Origin: Fictibacillus phosphorivorans
GTDB taxonomy: Bacteria > Bacillota > Bacilli > Bacillales > Fictibacillaceae
NCBI RefSeq assembly: GCF_001629705.1
Contig: NZ_CP015378.1
Location: 62,001 to 126,000, forward strand
Length of the DNA: 64,000 nt
Direction: 5' to 3'
The notes under the pieces were generated by a model that ran no database searches, was not told where the DNA came from, and worked only from the letters and a program-made list of their open reading frames with translations. Positions 1 through 9,309 of this stretch are shown piece by piece. Made by a program: the position numbers and the translations under genes. Numbering within the stretch: the stretch's first letter is position 1; every line of letters begins with the position of its first letter.

Positions 1-741
1 CTCTCTTTTCATTCAGCACGAGAGTATGTGGTTGAAACAGGAATTGCCTCAGCAGCTAAAGGAGGAGCATGGCTTTCGGGGGATAGCCATTCGACGATAG
101 AGATTGGTGCTGGAAAGTTTGCTGTTGCGATTGCAGATGGAATGGGTAACGGAGAACGAGCGTTCATCGAGAGCAATGAAACGCTTCAGCTTCTGCAAAA
201 AATTCTTCAGTCTGGCATTGAAGAAGAAGTGGCGATTAAATCCGTTAACTCTGTGCTCTCGTTACGTACAACAGATGAAATTTTTTCTACGCTAGACCTT
301 GCGATGATCGATCTGCAAGATGCATCTGCTAAGTTCTTAAAGATTGGTTCAACACCAAGTTTTATTAAACGAGGAGACCAGATCAAAACGGTAGAAGCAA
401 GCAATCTTCCGATGGGGATCATTCGAGATTTTGATGTGGACGTTGTTGATGAACAGCTGAAAGCAGGAGATATCCTCATCATGATGAGTGATGGAATCTA
501 TGAAGCTCCACGCCATATCGAAAATATCGATGCGTGGCTAAAGCGTAAGATCAGAGAGATTGATACAGAAGATCCGCAAGAGATAGCCGATCTGATCATG
601 GAAGAAGTGATTCGTTCAGGAAATAACGGAATCGAGGATGATATGACGGTCGCTGTAACAAAGATCGAAAAGAACATTCCTAAGTGGGCAACTGTTCCTC
701 AATATCCGAAAGTCGCGATCAACCGAAAGAAAGCTCAATAG
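1..741 (+). CDS. spoIIE: Stage II sporulation protein E, C-terminal part (partial, 5' end outside window)
   Basis: This is the C-terminal PP2C-type serine phosphatase domain of SpoIIE. In the family it dephosphorylates the anti-sigma-factor antagonist SpoIIAA in the forespore and so releases sigma F. The frame is open from base 1. Visible metal-binding motifs are IADGMGNGE near the start, MSDGIYEAP in the middle and GIEDDMTVAV near the end, the usual aspartates of the PP2C fold. The membrane and FtsZ-binding N-terminal regions lie outside the window. The gene is followed by an intrinsic terminator and then yabS, as in Bacillus subtilis. Its presence marks the organism as an endospore former. 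Confidence 0.96.
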   Translation, partial: LSFHSAREYVVETGIASAAKGGAWLSGDSHSTIEIGAGKFAVAIADGMGNGERAFIESNETLQLLQKILQSGIEEEVAIKSVNSVLSLRTTDEIFSTLDLAMIDLQDASAKFLKIGSTPSFIKRGDQIKTVEASNLPMGIIRDFDVDVVDEQLKAGDILIMMSDGIYEAPRHIENIDAWLKRKIREIDTEDPQEIADLIMEEVIRSGNNGIEDDMTVAVTKIEKNIPKWATVPQYPKVAINRKKAQ

Positions 742-752
742 TTTATAAGAAT

Positions 753-793
753 AAGAGGCCGTTCTTTGTGTAAAAAAGAGCGGTCTTTTTTGT
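753..793 (+). terminator. Intrinsic terminator after spoIIE
   Basis: CCGTTCTTT pairs with AAAGAGCGG (one G-U pair), with further A/T pairing outside, and is followed by a run of T. Confidence 0.8.
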
Positions 794-814
794 TTGTATT
801 CCCTCGCTGTTGCG

Positions 815-848
815 AGTGGACAGTATTTTTTCATAAGTGGACAGTATT
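815..848. repeat. 21-bp-spaced direct repeat (two units)
   Basis: AGTGGACAGTATT occurs at 815-827 and again at 836-848, exactly 21 bp apart. It starts about 22 bp after the spoIIE terminator. This is the smallest member of the 21-bp phased repeats also seen at 24032, 24366, 41431 and 58863. Confidence 0.7.
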
Positions 849-963
849 CCAGCTCCGACTTCATTTTGTGATTATGTTTCGCCTGTCTTATTTGAGTATA
901 AACCATCCCAATCTTGACGAAGATGGTAATAGTTAAAATTCGTACTTGAGAGGGGTTAGCGTT

Positions 964-1716
964 ATGCGAAACAAAGGAACGCTGCGTCAAATTTTGCTGA
1001 TTACAGATGGGTGCTCGAACCAAGGTGAAGATCCGATCGCGATGGCGGCACTTGCTAACGAACAAGGAATAGCTGTAAACGTCATAGGCGTACTGAATGA
1101 GAATGCACCTGAGTATCATAGACAAGGTTTAAAAGAAGTGGAAGAGATCGCGATGGCCGGTGGTGGTATAAGTCAGGTTGTTTATACGAAACAACTCGCA
1201 CAAACGGTGAAGATGGTCACTCAAAAAGCAATGGCCCAAACGATAAAAGGCGTGGTTAATGCTGAGCTGCAACAGATACTCGGCAGTCAGTCTTCTATGG
1301 AAGATCTTCCGCCCGACAAACGAGGAGAAGTGATTGAAGTTGTCGATGAGATGGGAGAGACCATGAATCTTGAGATCTTAGTGTTAATTGACGCTTCAGG
1401 ATCCATGGAAGACAAAATGTTAACGGTTCAAGAGTCTCTGCTTGATCTATCCATCTCGTTGAACTCGAGAATTGGAGATAACGAGTTTGCACTCTATGTT
1501 TTTCCGGGCAAGAGAACAGAGGCAGAAGAACTTTTAAGCTGGTCTTCTAAACTCGAATCAATCGGCAAAACATTTTCAAAGATATCACTTGGCGGGATCA
1601 CACCTACAGGTCCTGCAATAAAAGAGGCTATTGCGGCTTTTGGTCGTAAACGATCGTCAAAAAGGAGATTCTTGTCCGATGATGCCCCAGGATATTCGAA
1701 CGAGTCCGGTATGTAA
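964..1716 (+). CDS. yabS: YabS, von Willebrand factor A-type domain protein
   Basis: A 250-residue protein built from a VWA (MIDAS metal-site) domain. The MIDAS DxSxS motif (DASGS) is near residue 144 and the threonine motif (GGITPTGPA) near 215. The third MIDAS element, the LITDG strand, is at residues 12-16, before the other two, so the domain looks circularly permuted. The upstream TTG at 946 is unlikely to be the start: GAGGGG at 951-956 lies 7 bases before ATG 964. The 3' end overlaps yabT by 38 bases, so the two are probably translationally coupled. Function is unknown; the pairing with a membrane Ser/Thr kinase downstream of spoIIE is conserved and suggests a sporulation role (inference). 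Confidence 0.85.
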   Translation: MRNKGTLRQILLITDGCSNQGEDPIAMAALANEQGIAVNVIGVLNENAPEYHRQGLKEVEEIAMAGGGISQVVYTKQLAQTVKMVTQKAMAQTIKGVVNAELQQILGSQSSMEDLPPDKRGEVIEVVDEMGETMNLEILVLIDASGSMEDKMLTVQESLLDLSISLNSRIGDNEFALYVFPGKRTEAEELLSWSSKLESIGKTFSKISLGGITPTGPAIKEAIAAFGRKRSSKRRFLSDDAPGYSNESGM

Positions 1717-2650
1717 CTTAGTCGTTGGCAATGAAATACGCGGTAAGTGGAATCATTCCAGATATCGGATTCGGCGCCGTTTAGGATATGGAGCAACAGG
1801 TGCTGTCTATCTGGCTGATTCGGATCGAGGAGTGGTCGCACTTAAGATCGGACATGATCAGATGTCGATCACATCTGAAGTCAATGTGCTGAAGCGTTTT
1901 TCTAAGGTCCAGGGGAAAGTCCTTGGACCTTCTTTAATCGATGTGGATGACTGGGTGACGCAAACTGCCACATATCCTTTTTATGCGATGGAATATTTAA
2001 AAGGAGAGACGCTCTTTGACTTTATGAAGACGAAATCTCCGGAATGGGCTGGAATCTTGCTTGTCCAGTTGCTTACCGACCTTCATACACTTCATCAGGC
2101 AGGGTGGGCGTTCGGTGATTTAAAGCCAGATAACCTTCTTGTAATGGGTCCTCCATATCGAATACGTTGGATCGATGTTGGAGGAACGACTGTGATGGAC
2201 AGATCGATCAAGGAATATACCGAATTTTATGACCGAGGCTATTGGGGTAAAGGAACGAGAAAGGCCGAGCCATCGTATGATCTGTTTTCAGCAGGGATGG
2301 TGATGGTGAATCTTGCTTATCCATCTCGTTTCACGAAACAAGGAGATCCTGATAAACAGTTTCAATCTAAGATAATTGGTAGCCCGATGCTTAAGCCGTA
2401 CGCTCCTATCTTACAAAAAGCATGGAACGGCAAATATCGAAATGCAGAAGAGATGAGAAACGAGCTCGTCCTTTTATTGAACGCTAACGATCGAGCAAGA
2501 TCCCCTCAAACACAGAGGAATTCAACACAAAAACCAGCATCAAGACAAGCGCAAAAGAAAAAGAAAAGCAGCTTTATCGTAGAAACATTTTTAGTCTTCA
2601 CTTTTGTTTTCGTTGTGTACTTTTTTTACATGCTCGGTCAAACGATGTAA
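1679..2650 (+). CDS. yabT: YabT (PrkD), membrane-anchored Hanks-type Ser/Thr kinase
   Basis: A eukaryotic-type kinase domain fills most of the protein. GYGATGAVYLA is the glycine-rich loop, VALKIG holds the ATP lysine, FGDLKPDN is the catalytic loop without the arginine of RD kinases, and IDVGG replaces the DFG motif. A single hydrophobic segment (SFIVETFLVFTFVFVVYFF) ends the protein, which should make it a C-tail-anchored membrane protein without an extracellular sensor. ATG 1679 is chosen because AAAGGAGAT at 1661-1669 precedes it and the sequence after it matches family N-termini. In B. subtilis YabT is a DNA-activated forespore kinase that modifies RecA. No terminator is visible downstream; a dispersed repeat follows. 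Confidence 0.9.
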   Translation: MMPQDIRTSPVCNLVVGNEIRGKWNHSRYRIRRRLGYGATGAVYLADSDRGVVALKIGHDQMSITSEVNVLKRFSKVQGKVLGPSLIDVDDWVTQTATYPFYAMEYLKGETLFDFMKTKSPEWAGILLVQLLTDLHTLHQAGWAFGDLKPDNLLVMGPPYRIRWIDVGGTTVMDRSIKEYTEFYDRGYWGKGTRKAEPSYDLFSAGMVMVNLAYPSRFTKQGDPDKQFQSKIIGSPMLKPYAPILQKAWNGKYRNAEEMRNELVLLLNANDRARSPQTQRNSTQKPASRQAQKKKKSSFIVETFLVFTFVFVVYFFYMLGQTM

Positions 2651-2725
2651 ATAGTGTTCGTTCCTGCAATTCTTTGTTATGATTTTAAAAGGCATTTTCG
2701 TAGAACTTCGTTGTTCTTGGAAGTG

Positions 2726-2825
2726 GTTGCTTTCCGTCACAGGTTGCTCGCTTTCCGGGGGGAGTGCGTCGAGCTTCTTAGCGCTATGCGCTGTTAAGAG
2801 TCTCACACCTTGCACTTCAATCAAC
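2726..2825 (+). repeat. Dispersed palindromic element, copy A (internally deleted)
   Basis: It reads GTTGCTTTCC at the left and AATCAAC at the right, with central hairpin arms TCTTAGCGC and GCGCTGTTAAGA. It is about 28 bp shorter than the other copies because the CTGTCCCGCTGATC part between the hairpin and the right end is missing. The 290-base gap between yabT and tilS holds nothing else I can name. Confidence 0.75.
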
Positions 2826-2940
2826 TTGTCATTGAAGAAATCAAAAGACTAACTTATTTACATTCAGCCTATTCTTTTGGGTTAACAAGTCCAACGAAAA
2901 CAAGCCTACTATTAAACGAAAAATGAAGGAGCGGTTCACG

Positions 2941-4332
2941 TTGCAGGAAGTGGAGAATTTTATTAAAAGACACCAGCTTCTTTCAGCCGCCCAAACTGTA
3001 GTGATCGGTGTTTCCGGAGGACCAGATTCTTTAGCGTTGCTGCATTTTTTGTGGAAAAGGTCTTCTTATTACAAAATTAAGATTGTTGCCGCCTCATTCG
3101 ACCATCGTTTAAGGGGCGACGAGTCGGCATCAGAACTTGCATTTGTTAAGAACTTTTGTGACGATCGGGATATTGTTTTTGAAGGGGATCGTGCAGATGT
3201 TGCAAGTTATCAAGCAGAACATAACTTGTCTCTACAAACCGCTGCTAGAATCTGCCGGTATAATTTCTTTGAAAATGTAATGAAAAAACATCGTGCAGAG
3301 AGGCTCGCGTTGGCGCATCATGGGGATGATCAAGTGGAAACGATGCTCATGAGAATGACGAGGGGAAGTGAAGGGTTTAGTTCTGCCGGCATTCCGGTTA
3401 AACGACCTTTTGCTACCGGAAAAATAATTCGTCCTTTTTTAGGAATAACAAAAGACCAAATCGAGCATTATTGTAAAGTAGAAAACCTATTTCCCGTTTA
3501 TGATTCAAGCAATGAAAGTGATAAATATGTTCGAAATCGCTTCAGAAAAAAAATTCTGCCTTTTTTAAAACAAGAAAACCCTAACGTACATGAAAGATTT
3601 CAGTATTTAAGTGAAACTATCTCCGAAGATGAAACGTATATATTGAAACTGGCTGAAATAGAGTTAGAAAAGGTTTTAATCAGGCGAACAGAGGGGAAAA
3701 TAGAGTTATCTGTATCCGCTTTTAACAAGATGCCTATTCCTTTACAAAAAAGAGGGATTACACTAATATTGAACTATCTGTATAAAATTAATCCTTCATC
3801 TCTTTCCTCTGTACATAAGGAAAACTTTCTTAGTTTGCTCGGAAGTGAGCATCCATCCGGAATGTTGCATTTTCCGTCAGGTTTAGTAGTTAGCCGAACT
3901 TATGACAGATGTTTGTTAAGTTTTGAGCATATCGTCAAAAATGAGGAAAGGTCTTATGACTTTTCACTAGAGCTGCCTGGTTATGTAGAATTGCCGAATG
4001 GACGTATAACTGCTGAAATAACAGATTGTGAACCCGCTTTACAAAGAGGAAAAGATGTTTTTGTGTTTTCAATGAAAGAAGTTGATCTCCCGTTACGAGT
4101 TCGTACCCGAAAACCAGGTGACCGGATGGCGATAGCCGGCGTCGGTTCTCGGAAATTAAAAGATATATTTATTGATGCTAAAGTGCCGCAGGAAGAAAGA
4201 AACGTTTGGCCGGTTGTAGTTGATGCAAACGGTAAGATTATTTGGCTTCCAGGGCTAAAACACGTTAGACGTCATCAAATACATCCATCAGAACTTTGGG
4301 TTATCCTACGCTTTCATAAAAAATCGCCATGA
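2941..4332 (+). CDS. tilS: tRNA(Ile)-lysidine synthase
   Basis: TilS uses ATP and lysine to convert C34 of the CAU-anticodon tRNA-Ile to lysidine, so that it reads AUA; the gene is normally essential. The PP-loop motif SGGPDS is at residues 25-30, followed by the N-terminal ATPase domain (to about 215), a TilS-specific middle domain and a C-terminal substrate-binding domain starting near LPLRVRTRKPGDRM. The 463-residue length is normal. The longest frame starts at ATG 2923, but AAGGAG at 2926-2931 sits just inside it, 9 bases before TTG 2941, and homologues begin at the equivalent of the TTG. Next gene hpt follows after 21 bases, as in B. subtilis. Confidence 0.95.
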   Translation: MQEVENFIKRHQLLSAAQTVVIGVSGGPDSLALLHFLWKRSSYYKIKIVAASFDHRLRGDESASELAFVKNFCDDRDIVFEGDRADVASYQAEHNLSLQTAARICRYNFFENVMKKHRAERLALAHHGDDQVETMLMRMTRGSEGFSSAGIPVKRPFATGKIIRPFLGITKDQIEHYCKVENLFPVYDSSNESDKYVRNRFRKKILPFLKQENPNVHERFQYLSETISEDETYILKLAEIELEKVLIRRTEGKIELSVSAFNKMPIPLQKRGITLILNYLYKINPSSLSSVHKENFLSLLGSEHPSGMLHFPSGLVVSRTYDRCLLSFEHIVKNEERSYDFSLELPGYVELPNGRITAEITDCEPALQRGKDVFVFSMKEVDLPLRVRTRKPGDRMAIAGVGSRKLKDIFIDAKVPQEERNVWPVVVDANGKIIWLPGLKHVRRHQIHPSELWVILRFHKKSP

Positions 4333-4353
4333 CGTCTAGGAGGCTTGTTGAAC

Positions 4354-4899
4354 ATGCATGATGAAATTTTAGAAACACTTATTTCCGAAGAAGCTATTCA
4401 AAACAAGATTAAAGAACTTGGAAAAGAGCTTTCTGTGGAATATAAGGAACGCTTTCCATTGGTGGTCGGGGTTTTAAAAGGTGCTCTACCTTTTATGGCA
4501 GACTTGATCAAACGTATGGATATCCATCTTGAGATCGATTTAATGGCAGTGTCCAGCTATGGTGCATCTACCGTTTCTTCTGGTCAAGTTAAAATTGTTA
4601 AAGATTTAGATACTTCCTTAGAAGGTCGAGACGTTATCATTGTAGAAGATATTATTGACAGTGGTTTAACGCTCAGCTATCTCGTTCAACTGTTTAAGGC
4701 ACGTAAAGCAAAATCGGTTAAGATCGTCACTTTGCTGGATAAGCCTACAGGACGTAAGGTTGATATCGCTCCAGATCTTGCCGGCTTCATCGTTCCAGAT
4801 GCTTTTGTTGTTGGTTATGGATTGGACTACATCGAGAGATACCGTAACTTGCCTTACATTGGCGTTTTAAAGCCAGAGATCTACGAAAAGAAAGAATAA
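4354..4899 (+). CDS. hpt: Hypoxanthine-guanine phosphoribosyltransferase
   Basis: A purine salvage enzyme that makes IMP and GMP from hypoxanthine or guanine plus PRPP. The PRPP-binding loop [10 protein letters not shown] is at residues 97-106, and the base-binding segment around KPTGRKVDI and the [11 protein letters not shown] motif follow. At 181 residues it has the usual length. ATG 4354 is chosen over TTG 4345 and 4348 because AGGAGG at 4338-4343 is 10 bases upstream. It lies between tilS and ftsH; in B. subtilis this protein interacts with TilS and FtsH regulation, an association the conserved order suggests here too. Confidence 0.96.
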   Translation: MHDEILETLISEEAIQNKIKELGKELSVEYKERFPLVVGVLKGALPFMADLIKRMDIHLEIDLMAVSSYGASTVSSGQVKIVKDLDTSLEGRDVIIVEDIIDSGLTLSYLVQLFKARKAKSVKIVTLLDKPTGRKVDIAPDLAGFIVPDAFVVGYGLDYIERYRNLPYIGVLKPEIYEKKE

Positions 4900-4941
4900 A
4901 AAACCGCATAAGATTTGATTGTTCGCCTAAGGAGGTAAGGA

Positions 4942-6846
4942 ATGAATCGCATCTTCCGTAATACTATATTTTATTTATTAATCTTTTTAGTTGTGGTTGG
5001 AGTTGTCAGCTTTTTTAACGGCAACAACAACGAAGTCAAAGAAATTCGTTATGACCAGCTTACTAAGTACATCGAATCAGGCAAAGTGGAAAGCATCGTT
5101 TACCAGCCTGAAGGTGGCGTTTACGTTGTCCGTGGACAGCTCGAAGGAGCTAAAGAAGGAGAAGTATTCCAAACGAATGCTCCCCTAACTGGCAACACAT
5201 TGGCTGAGATTGAAAAACTTGCTAAATCTTCAAACGTTGAGTTTAAACAGCAAGAACAGACGAGTGGCTGGGTGACGTTCTTCACCTCAATAATTCCGTT
5301 TGTCATTATCTTTATCTTATTCTTCTTCTTGCTTAACCAAGCACAAGGCGGCGGAAGCCGAGTAATGAACTTTGGTAAGAGTAAAGCTAAACTTTACAAC
5401 GAAGAAAAGAAAAAGGTTACGTTTAAAGACGTAGCTGGTGCAGATGAAGAGAAACAAGAGCTTGTTGAAGTAGTTGAATTCTTAAAAGATCCACGTAAGT
5501 TCTCTGCTCTAGGTGCACGTATTCCAAAAGGTGTTCTTTTAGTAGGACCTCCGGGTACTGGTAAAACACTTCTTGCGCGTGCGGTTGCAGGAGAAGCTGG
5601 CGTTCCGTTCTTCTCGATCTCAGGTTCTGATTTCGTTGAGATGTTCGTCGGTGTCGGTGCATCACGTGTTCGTGACTTGTTTGAAAATGCTAAGAAAAAC
5701 GCACCATGTATCATTTTCATCGATGAGATTGATGCAGTAGGTCGTCAGCGTGGAGCTGGTCTTGGCGGAGGTCATGACGAGCGTGAGCAAACACTTAACC
5801 AATTGCTAGTTGAGATGGATGGTTTCGGTGCTAATGAAGGGATTATCATTATCGCTGCTACCAACCGTGCAGATATTCTAGATCCAGCCCTTCTTCGTCC
5901 GGGACGTTTTGACCGTCAAATTCCGGTTAACCGCCCAGATGTAAAAGGACGTGAAGAAGTACTTCAAGTGCATGCGCGCAACAAGCCGCTTGCAGAAGAC
6001 GTTAACTTGAAAACGATCGCGATGCGTACTCCAGGTTTCTCTGGTGCGGATCTTGAGAACTTATTGAATGAAGCAGCGTTAGTAGCTGCCCGTTCAGATA
6101 AGAAAAAGATCGATATGGATGATGTTGATGAAGCGATCGACCGTGTTATTGCGGGACCTGCGAAAAAGAGCCGTGTCATTTCTGAAAAAGAAAAGAACAT
6201 CGTTGCTTACCATGAAGCGGGTCATACTGTTATCGGTTTAGTTCTTGAAGGAGCTGACACTGTTCATAAAGTTACCGTTGTCCCTCGTGGTCAAGCAGGT
6301 GGTTACACAGTAATGCTTCCGAAAGAAGATCGTTATTTTATGACAAAACCTGAATTAGAAGATAAGATCGTTGGACTTCTTGGAGGCCGTGTAGCTGAAG
6401 AGATCACGTTCAAGGAAGTTAGTACGGGAGCTCATAATGACTTCCAGCGTGCGACTGGAATCGCTCGTCGCATGGTTACAGAGTTTGGTATGAGTGAACG
6501 TCTAGGACCGATGCAATTCGGTTCATCACAAGGCGGTCAAGTCTTCTTAGGAAGAGACTTCAATAACGAGCAAAACTATAGTGATGCAATCGCGCATGAG
6601 ATCGATTTAGAAGTTCAACGCATCATTAAAGAATCTTACGAGCGTTGTCGCCAGATTCTTACGGAGCACAATTCTAAGTTAGAGATCATCGCACAAACGT
6701 TGTTATCTGTAGAAACGCTTGATGAAGAACAAATCAAAGAACTCGTTAAAACAGGTAAACTACCTGACAGAAAAACGATTTCTAATCCATCTGATGATGT
6801 TAAAGTAACACTTAACAAAAAAGATGAAGAGCCAAAACAAGATTAA
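4942..6846 (+). CDS. ftsH: ATP-dependent membrane zinc metalloprotease FtsH
   Basis: A hexameric AAA+ protease that degrades membrane and regulatory proteins at the cytoplasmic face. Two membrane segments (about 9-25 and 112-131) flank a small extracellular domain. The AAA module has Walker A GPPGTGKT (202-209), Walker B IIFIDE (257-262) and the SRH arginines in LLRPGRFDR. The zinc motif HEAGH is at 424-428, and the third zinc ligand should be in the later acidic stretch near HNDF. The 634-residue length is normal. AAGGAGGTAAGG precedes ATG 4942 closely. A terminator ends the tilS-hpt-ftsH group. Confidence 0.98.
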   Translation: MNRIFRNTIFYLLIFLVVVGVVSFFNGNNNEVKEIRYDQLTKYIESGKVESIVYQPEGGVYVVRGQLEGAKEGEVFQTNAPLTGNTLAEIEKLAKSSNVEFKQQEQTSGWVTFFTSIIPFVIIFILFFFLLNQAQGGGSRVMNFGKSKAKLYNEEKKKVTFKDVAGADEEKQELVEVVEFLKDPRKFSALGARIPKGVLLVGPPGTGKTLLARAVAGEAGVPFFSISGSDFVEMFVGVGASRVRDLFENAKKNAPCIIFIDEIDAVGRQRGAGLGGGHDEREQTLNQLLVEMDGFGANEGIIIIAATNRADILDPALLRPGRFDRQIPVNRPDVKGREEVLQVHARNKPLAEDVNLKTIAMRTPGFSGADLENLLNEAALVAARSDKKKIDMDDVDEAIDRVIAGPAKKSRVISEKEKNIVAYHEAGHTVIGLVLEGADTVHKVTVVPRGQAGGYTVMLPKEDRYFMTKPELEDKIVGLLGGRVAEEITFKEVSTGAHNDFQRATGIARRMVTEFGMSERLGPMQFGSSQGGQVFLGRDFNNEQNYSDAIAHEIDLEVQRIIKESYERCRQILTEHNSKLEIIAQTLLSVETLDEEQIKELVKTGKLPDRKTISNPSDDVKVTLNKKDEEPKQD

Positions 6847-6852
6847 TTTCTA

Positions 6853-6888
6853 AAAAAGGATGCCTCAGCGATGAGGTGTCCTTTTTTG
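6853..6888 (+). terminator. Intrinsic terminator after ftsH
   Basis: AAAGGATGCCTCA pairs with TGAGGTGTCCTTT around a GCGA loop, followed by TTTTTTG. Confidence 0.9.
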
Positions 6889-6911
6889 TTTTACTTAAAA
6901 TTTTGAAATTG

Positions 6912-7039
6912 GTTGATTTCCGCTCCAGGTTGCACGCTTTCCATGGGGCGACCGGTGAGCCCCTTGCCGCTTTGCGCCCTTAAGGGTCTCACCTGACCGC
7001 TCGTCCCATAGGAGTCGGCAACCTTACGCTACAATCAAC
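6912..7039 (+). repeat. Dispersed palindromic element, copy B
   Basis: Ends are GTTGATT and AATCAAC. The central hairpin has arms GTGAGCCCCTT and TTAAGGGTCTCAC. Compared with other copies, the CCC/GGG pairs replace TCT/AGA, so the arms covary. Confidence 0.85.
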
Positions 7040-7233
7040 TTGTCAATGAAGATAATGACAAAACATCCTAAAGCAACAACCCTTTAGAAAACAGCTTTTT
7101 AAAGAAGGTTTAGCTCTTATGATTTTCGTTTTTTTGTTCTTCATCTTCAAGGATATGCTAATAGGAGTGAAAGATTTGATACTACTAGTGAGACAACGGA
7201 TAATCTTGATTGTTCTTTTTCCTTCACCGACAA
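7040..7233. other. Intergenic stretch between element copies B and C
   Basis: AT-rich DNA between two oppositely oriented repeat copies in the 637-base ftsH-coaX gap. I see no gene, promoter or RNA I can support. The open frame on the minus strand at 7043-7291 runs into copy C and has no homology I recognise. Confidence 0.5.
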
Positions 7234-7363
7234 GTTGATTGGAGTGAAAGGTAGGAGACTCTCGGCTAGGACAGGCGGGCGGGTGAGACACTTATACGTG
7301 AAACGTACGAATGTGGCTCACCGCCTGCCCCGCGGAAAGCGAGTACCTGTAACGGAAATCAAC
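7234..7363 (-). repeat. Dispersed palindromic element, copy C (opposite orientation to B)
   Basis: Ends are GTTGATT (7234) and AATCAAC (7357-7363). The central hairpin here is built on TACGT-gaa-ACGTA within GTGAG...CTCAC, a different sequence that keeps the fold. The GGAAAGCGAG and GGAAATCAAC blocks are on the right, so it is inverted relative to copy B. Confidence 0.85.
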
Positions 7364-7483
7364 CCTTTCAAATAACATCTTGAATCAGCGAAACTCTCCT
7401 CCAAAAGGCAGGTTGCTTTACTCCTATACGTTTTGTGTTATAACTATTATAGAAACTTAAGATAAGAAGCGGGGACAAATTCC

Positions 7484-8254
7484 ATGATTTTTGTGTTTGA
7501 TGTCGGAAATACGAATATTGTTTTAGGACTCTACGAGAATGATGAACTGAAACATCATTGGAGAATTCATACATCACGTGAAAAAACAGAAGATGAGTAT
7601 GGCATGCTGATACTCGATCTGTTCCGCCACGTTAATATTCATAAAGAGCAGATTGAAGGTATCATTATATCTTCGGTTGTTCCACCAATCATGTTTGCTT
7701 TAGAGCGCATGTGTGTGAAATATTTTAACCAACGCCCGATAATAGTGGGGCCAGGGATCAAAACAGGTCTAAATATTAAATACGAAAACCCAAGAGAAGT
7801 TGGAGCAGACCGAATTGTAAATGCGGTTGCTGCAATTCATGAATATGATGCACCATTGATTATCGTTGATTTTGGTACAGCCACTACGTATTGTTACATC
7901 AATGAAAACAAACAGTATATGGGTGGGGCCATCGCGCCGGGTATCAATATCTCTACAGAGGCTCTTTATACGAAAGCGGCTAAATTACCGCGTATTGAGA
8001 TCGCTAAGCCTGAGGGTGTGATCGGGAAGAATACGGTTAATGCCATGCAAGCGGGTATTCTTTATGGATATGTAGGACAAGTAGAGGGTATTGTAAAAAG
8101 GATGAAAGAACAGTCTGAGGTTGAACCGAAAGTGATTGCGACCGGCGGACTTGCGAATTTAATTGCTGCGGAAAGCAACGTGATCGATCATGTTGATCCG
8201 TTTTTAACATTAAAAGGTCTATTGTTGATATACGATAAAAATAAGAATGATTAA
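7484..8254 (+). CDS. coaX: Type III pantothenate kinase
   Basis: CoaX phosphorylates pantothenate, the first step of coenzyme A synthesis; the type III enzyme is not feedback-inhibited by CoA. The ASKHA-fold motifs are visible: DVGNTN (6-11, phosphate 1), EVGADRI (106-111) and DFGTATT (129-135, phosphate 2). The 256-residue length fits. The start has only a weak Shine-Dalgarno (AAGCGGGG). It is followed 13 bases later by hslO with no terminator between, so the two are likely co-transcribed. Confidence 0.95.
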   Translation: MIFVFDVGNTNIVLGLYENDELKHHWRIHTSREKTEDEYGMLILDLFRHVNIHKEQIEGIIISSVVPPIMFALERMCVKYFNQRPIIVGPGIKTGLNIKYENPREVGADRIVNAVAAIHEYDAPLIIVDFGTATTYCYINENKQYMGGAIAPGINISTEALYTKAAKLPRIEIAKPEGVIGKNTVNAMQAGILYGYVGQVEGIVKRMKEQSEVEPKVIATGGLANLIAAESNVIDHVDPFLTLKGLLLIYDKNKND

Positions 8255-8267
8255 AGGATGAGTTTTA

Positions 8268-9152
8268 ATGAATGATTATTTAATAAAGGCCCTTGCTTGT
8301 GATGGGCAGATTCGCGCTTATGCGATCTCTTCTACTGAGATGGTAAGTGAAGGACAGAGAAGACATGACACATGGCCAACTGCTTCAGCTGCATTAGGAA
8401 GAGCGATGACTGCATCAACCATGATGGGTATGATGCTAAAAGGTGAAAACAACAGTATAACGGTGAAGATTGAAGGCGGCGGTCCAATCGGAGTGATCAT
8501 CGTAGATAGCAACACAAAAGGTGAGACACGTGGTTATGTAACGAACCCACATACTCATTTTGAGCTGAACAGCAAAGGAAAACTGGATGTAGCAAGAGCG
8601 GTAGGTAAAGATGGATACTTATCCGTTTTAAAAGATATCGGAATGCGTGAAAAGTTCACAGGACAAGTACCGATGGTTTCAGGGGAATTAGGAGAGGACT
8701 TCACGTATTACTTTGCTTCTTCTGAACAGGTGCCTTCTGCAGTAGGTGTTGGCGTTCTAGTGAATCCGGATAATTCGATCAAAGCGTCAGGCGGTTTTAT
8801 CGTACAAGTGATGCCGAATGCTTCGGATGCAATCGTTGATTTACTTGAAGAAAGAATAAACGCGATTCCTCCGATTTCTCGATTGATCGAAAAAGGAATG
8901 ACACCAGAAGAAATCTTATTTGAGCTTTTAGGAGAAGACCAAGTCCAAATCCTTGAGAAATCTCCTGTACGTTTTCAGTGCACGTGCTCACATGAGCGTT
9001 TTGGACAGGCGATCGTAAGTCTAGGAGAACAAGAAATCTCAGATATTATAGAAGAAGATGGCCAAGCTGAAACGAACTGTCAATTCTGCAACGCCACTTA
9101 TATCTTTACAAAAGAAGAACTTCAAACCTTGCTTGATCAAGCAAAAGCGTAA
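8268..9152 (+). CDS. hslO: Redox-regulated chaperonin Hsp33
   Basis: Hsp33 is a cytoplasmic holdase activated when its zinc cysteines are oxidised. The four cysteines are in the C-terminal switch: CTC at 238-240 and CQFC at 271-274. The N-terminal domain carries the usual [15 protein letters not shown] helix. The 294-residue length is normal. AAAGGATGAG precedes ATG 8268. In B. subtilis a yacD (prsA-like) gene lies between hslO and cysK; here there is none, only a terminator and the cysK promoter. Confidence 0.95.
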   Translation: MNDYLIKALACDGQIRAYAISSTEMVSEGQRRHDTWPTASAALGRAMTASTMMGMMLKGENNSITVKIEGGGPIGVIIVDSNTKGETRGYVTNPHTHFELNSKGKLDVARAVGKDGYLSVLKDIGMREKFTGQVPMVSGELGEDFTYYFASSEQVPSAVGVGVLVNPDNSIKASGGFIVQVMPNASDAIVDLLEERINAIPPISRLIEKGMTPEEILFELLGEDQVQILEKSPVRFQCTCSHERFGQAIVSLGEQEISDIIEEDGQAETNCQFCNATYIFTKEELQTLLDQAKA

Positions 9153-9176
9153 ACCCGGACTTTTCTCCGGGTTTTG
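9151..9176 (+). terminator. Intrinsic terminator after hslO
   Basis: AAACCCGGA and TCCGGGTTT flank a short loop, followed by TGTTTT; the stem begins inside the hslO stop codon. Confidence 0.85.
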
Positions 9177-9240
9177 TTTTATACATGAAATAAAAATATC
9201 TGCGTACCATGGTAATAGACGATCTACGTATGCAATAAAA

Positions 9241-9270
9241 TTGACAGAGTATTTCCAGGGTTGCTACAAT
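9241..9270 (+). promoter_or_regulatory. Sigma-A promoter of cysK
   Basis: TTGACA (9241-9246) and TACAAT (9265-9270) are separated by 18 bp. A perfect palindrome TACCATGGTA lies upstream at 9205-9214 and might be an operator; I do not recognise it as a CymR site. Confidence 0.7.
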
Positions 9271-9309
9271 TAATCCAATAAAAATACTCGGTTTTAGGAG
9301 TGATGGCAA

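Noticed and set aside
616..1125. 169-residue minus-strand frame across the spoIIE-yabS gap
   Set aside because: It covers coding sequence of two real genes, the terminator and the 21-bp repeat; no recognised domain.
7043..7291. 82-residue minus-strand frame between ftsH and coaX
   Set aside because: It runs through repeat element C and has no recognisable family or ribosome site.
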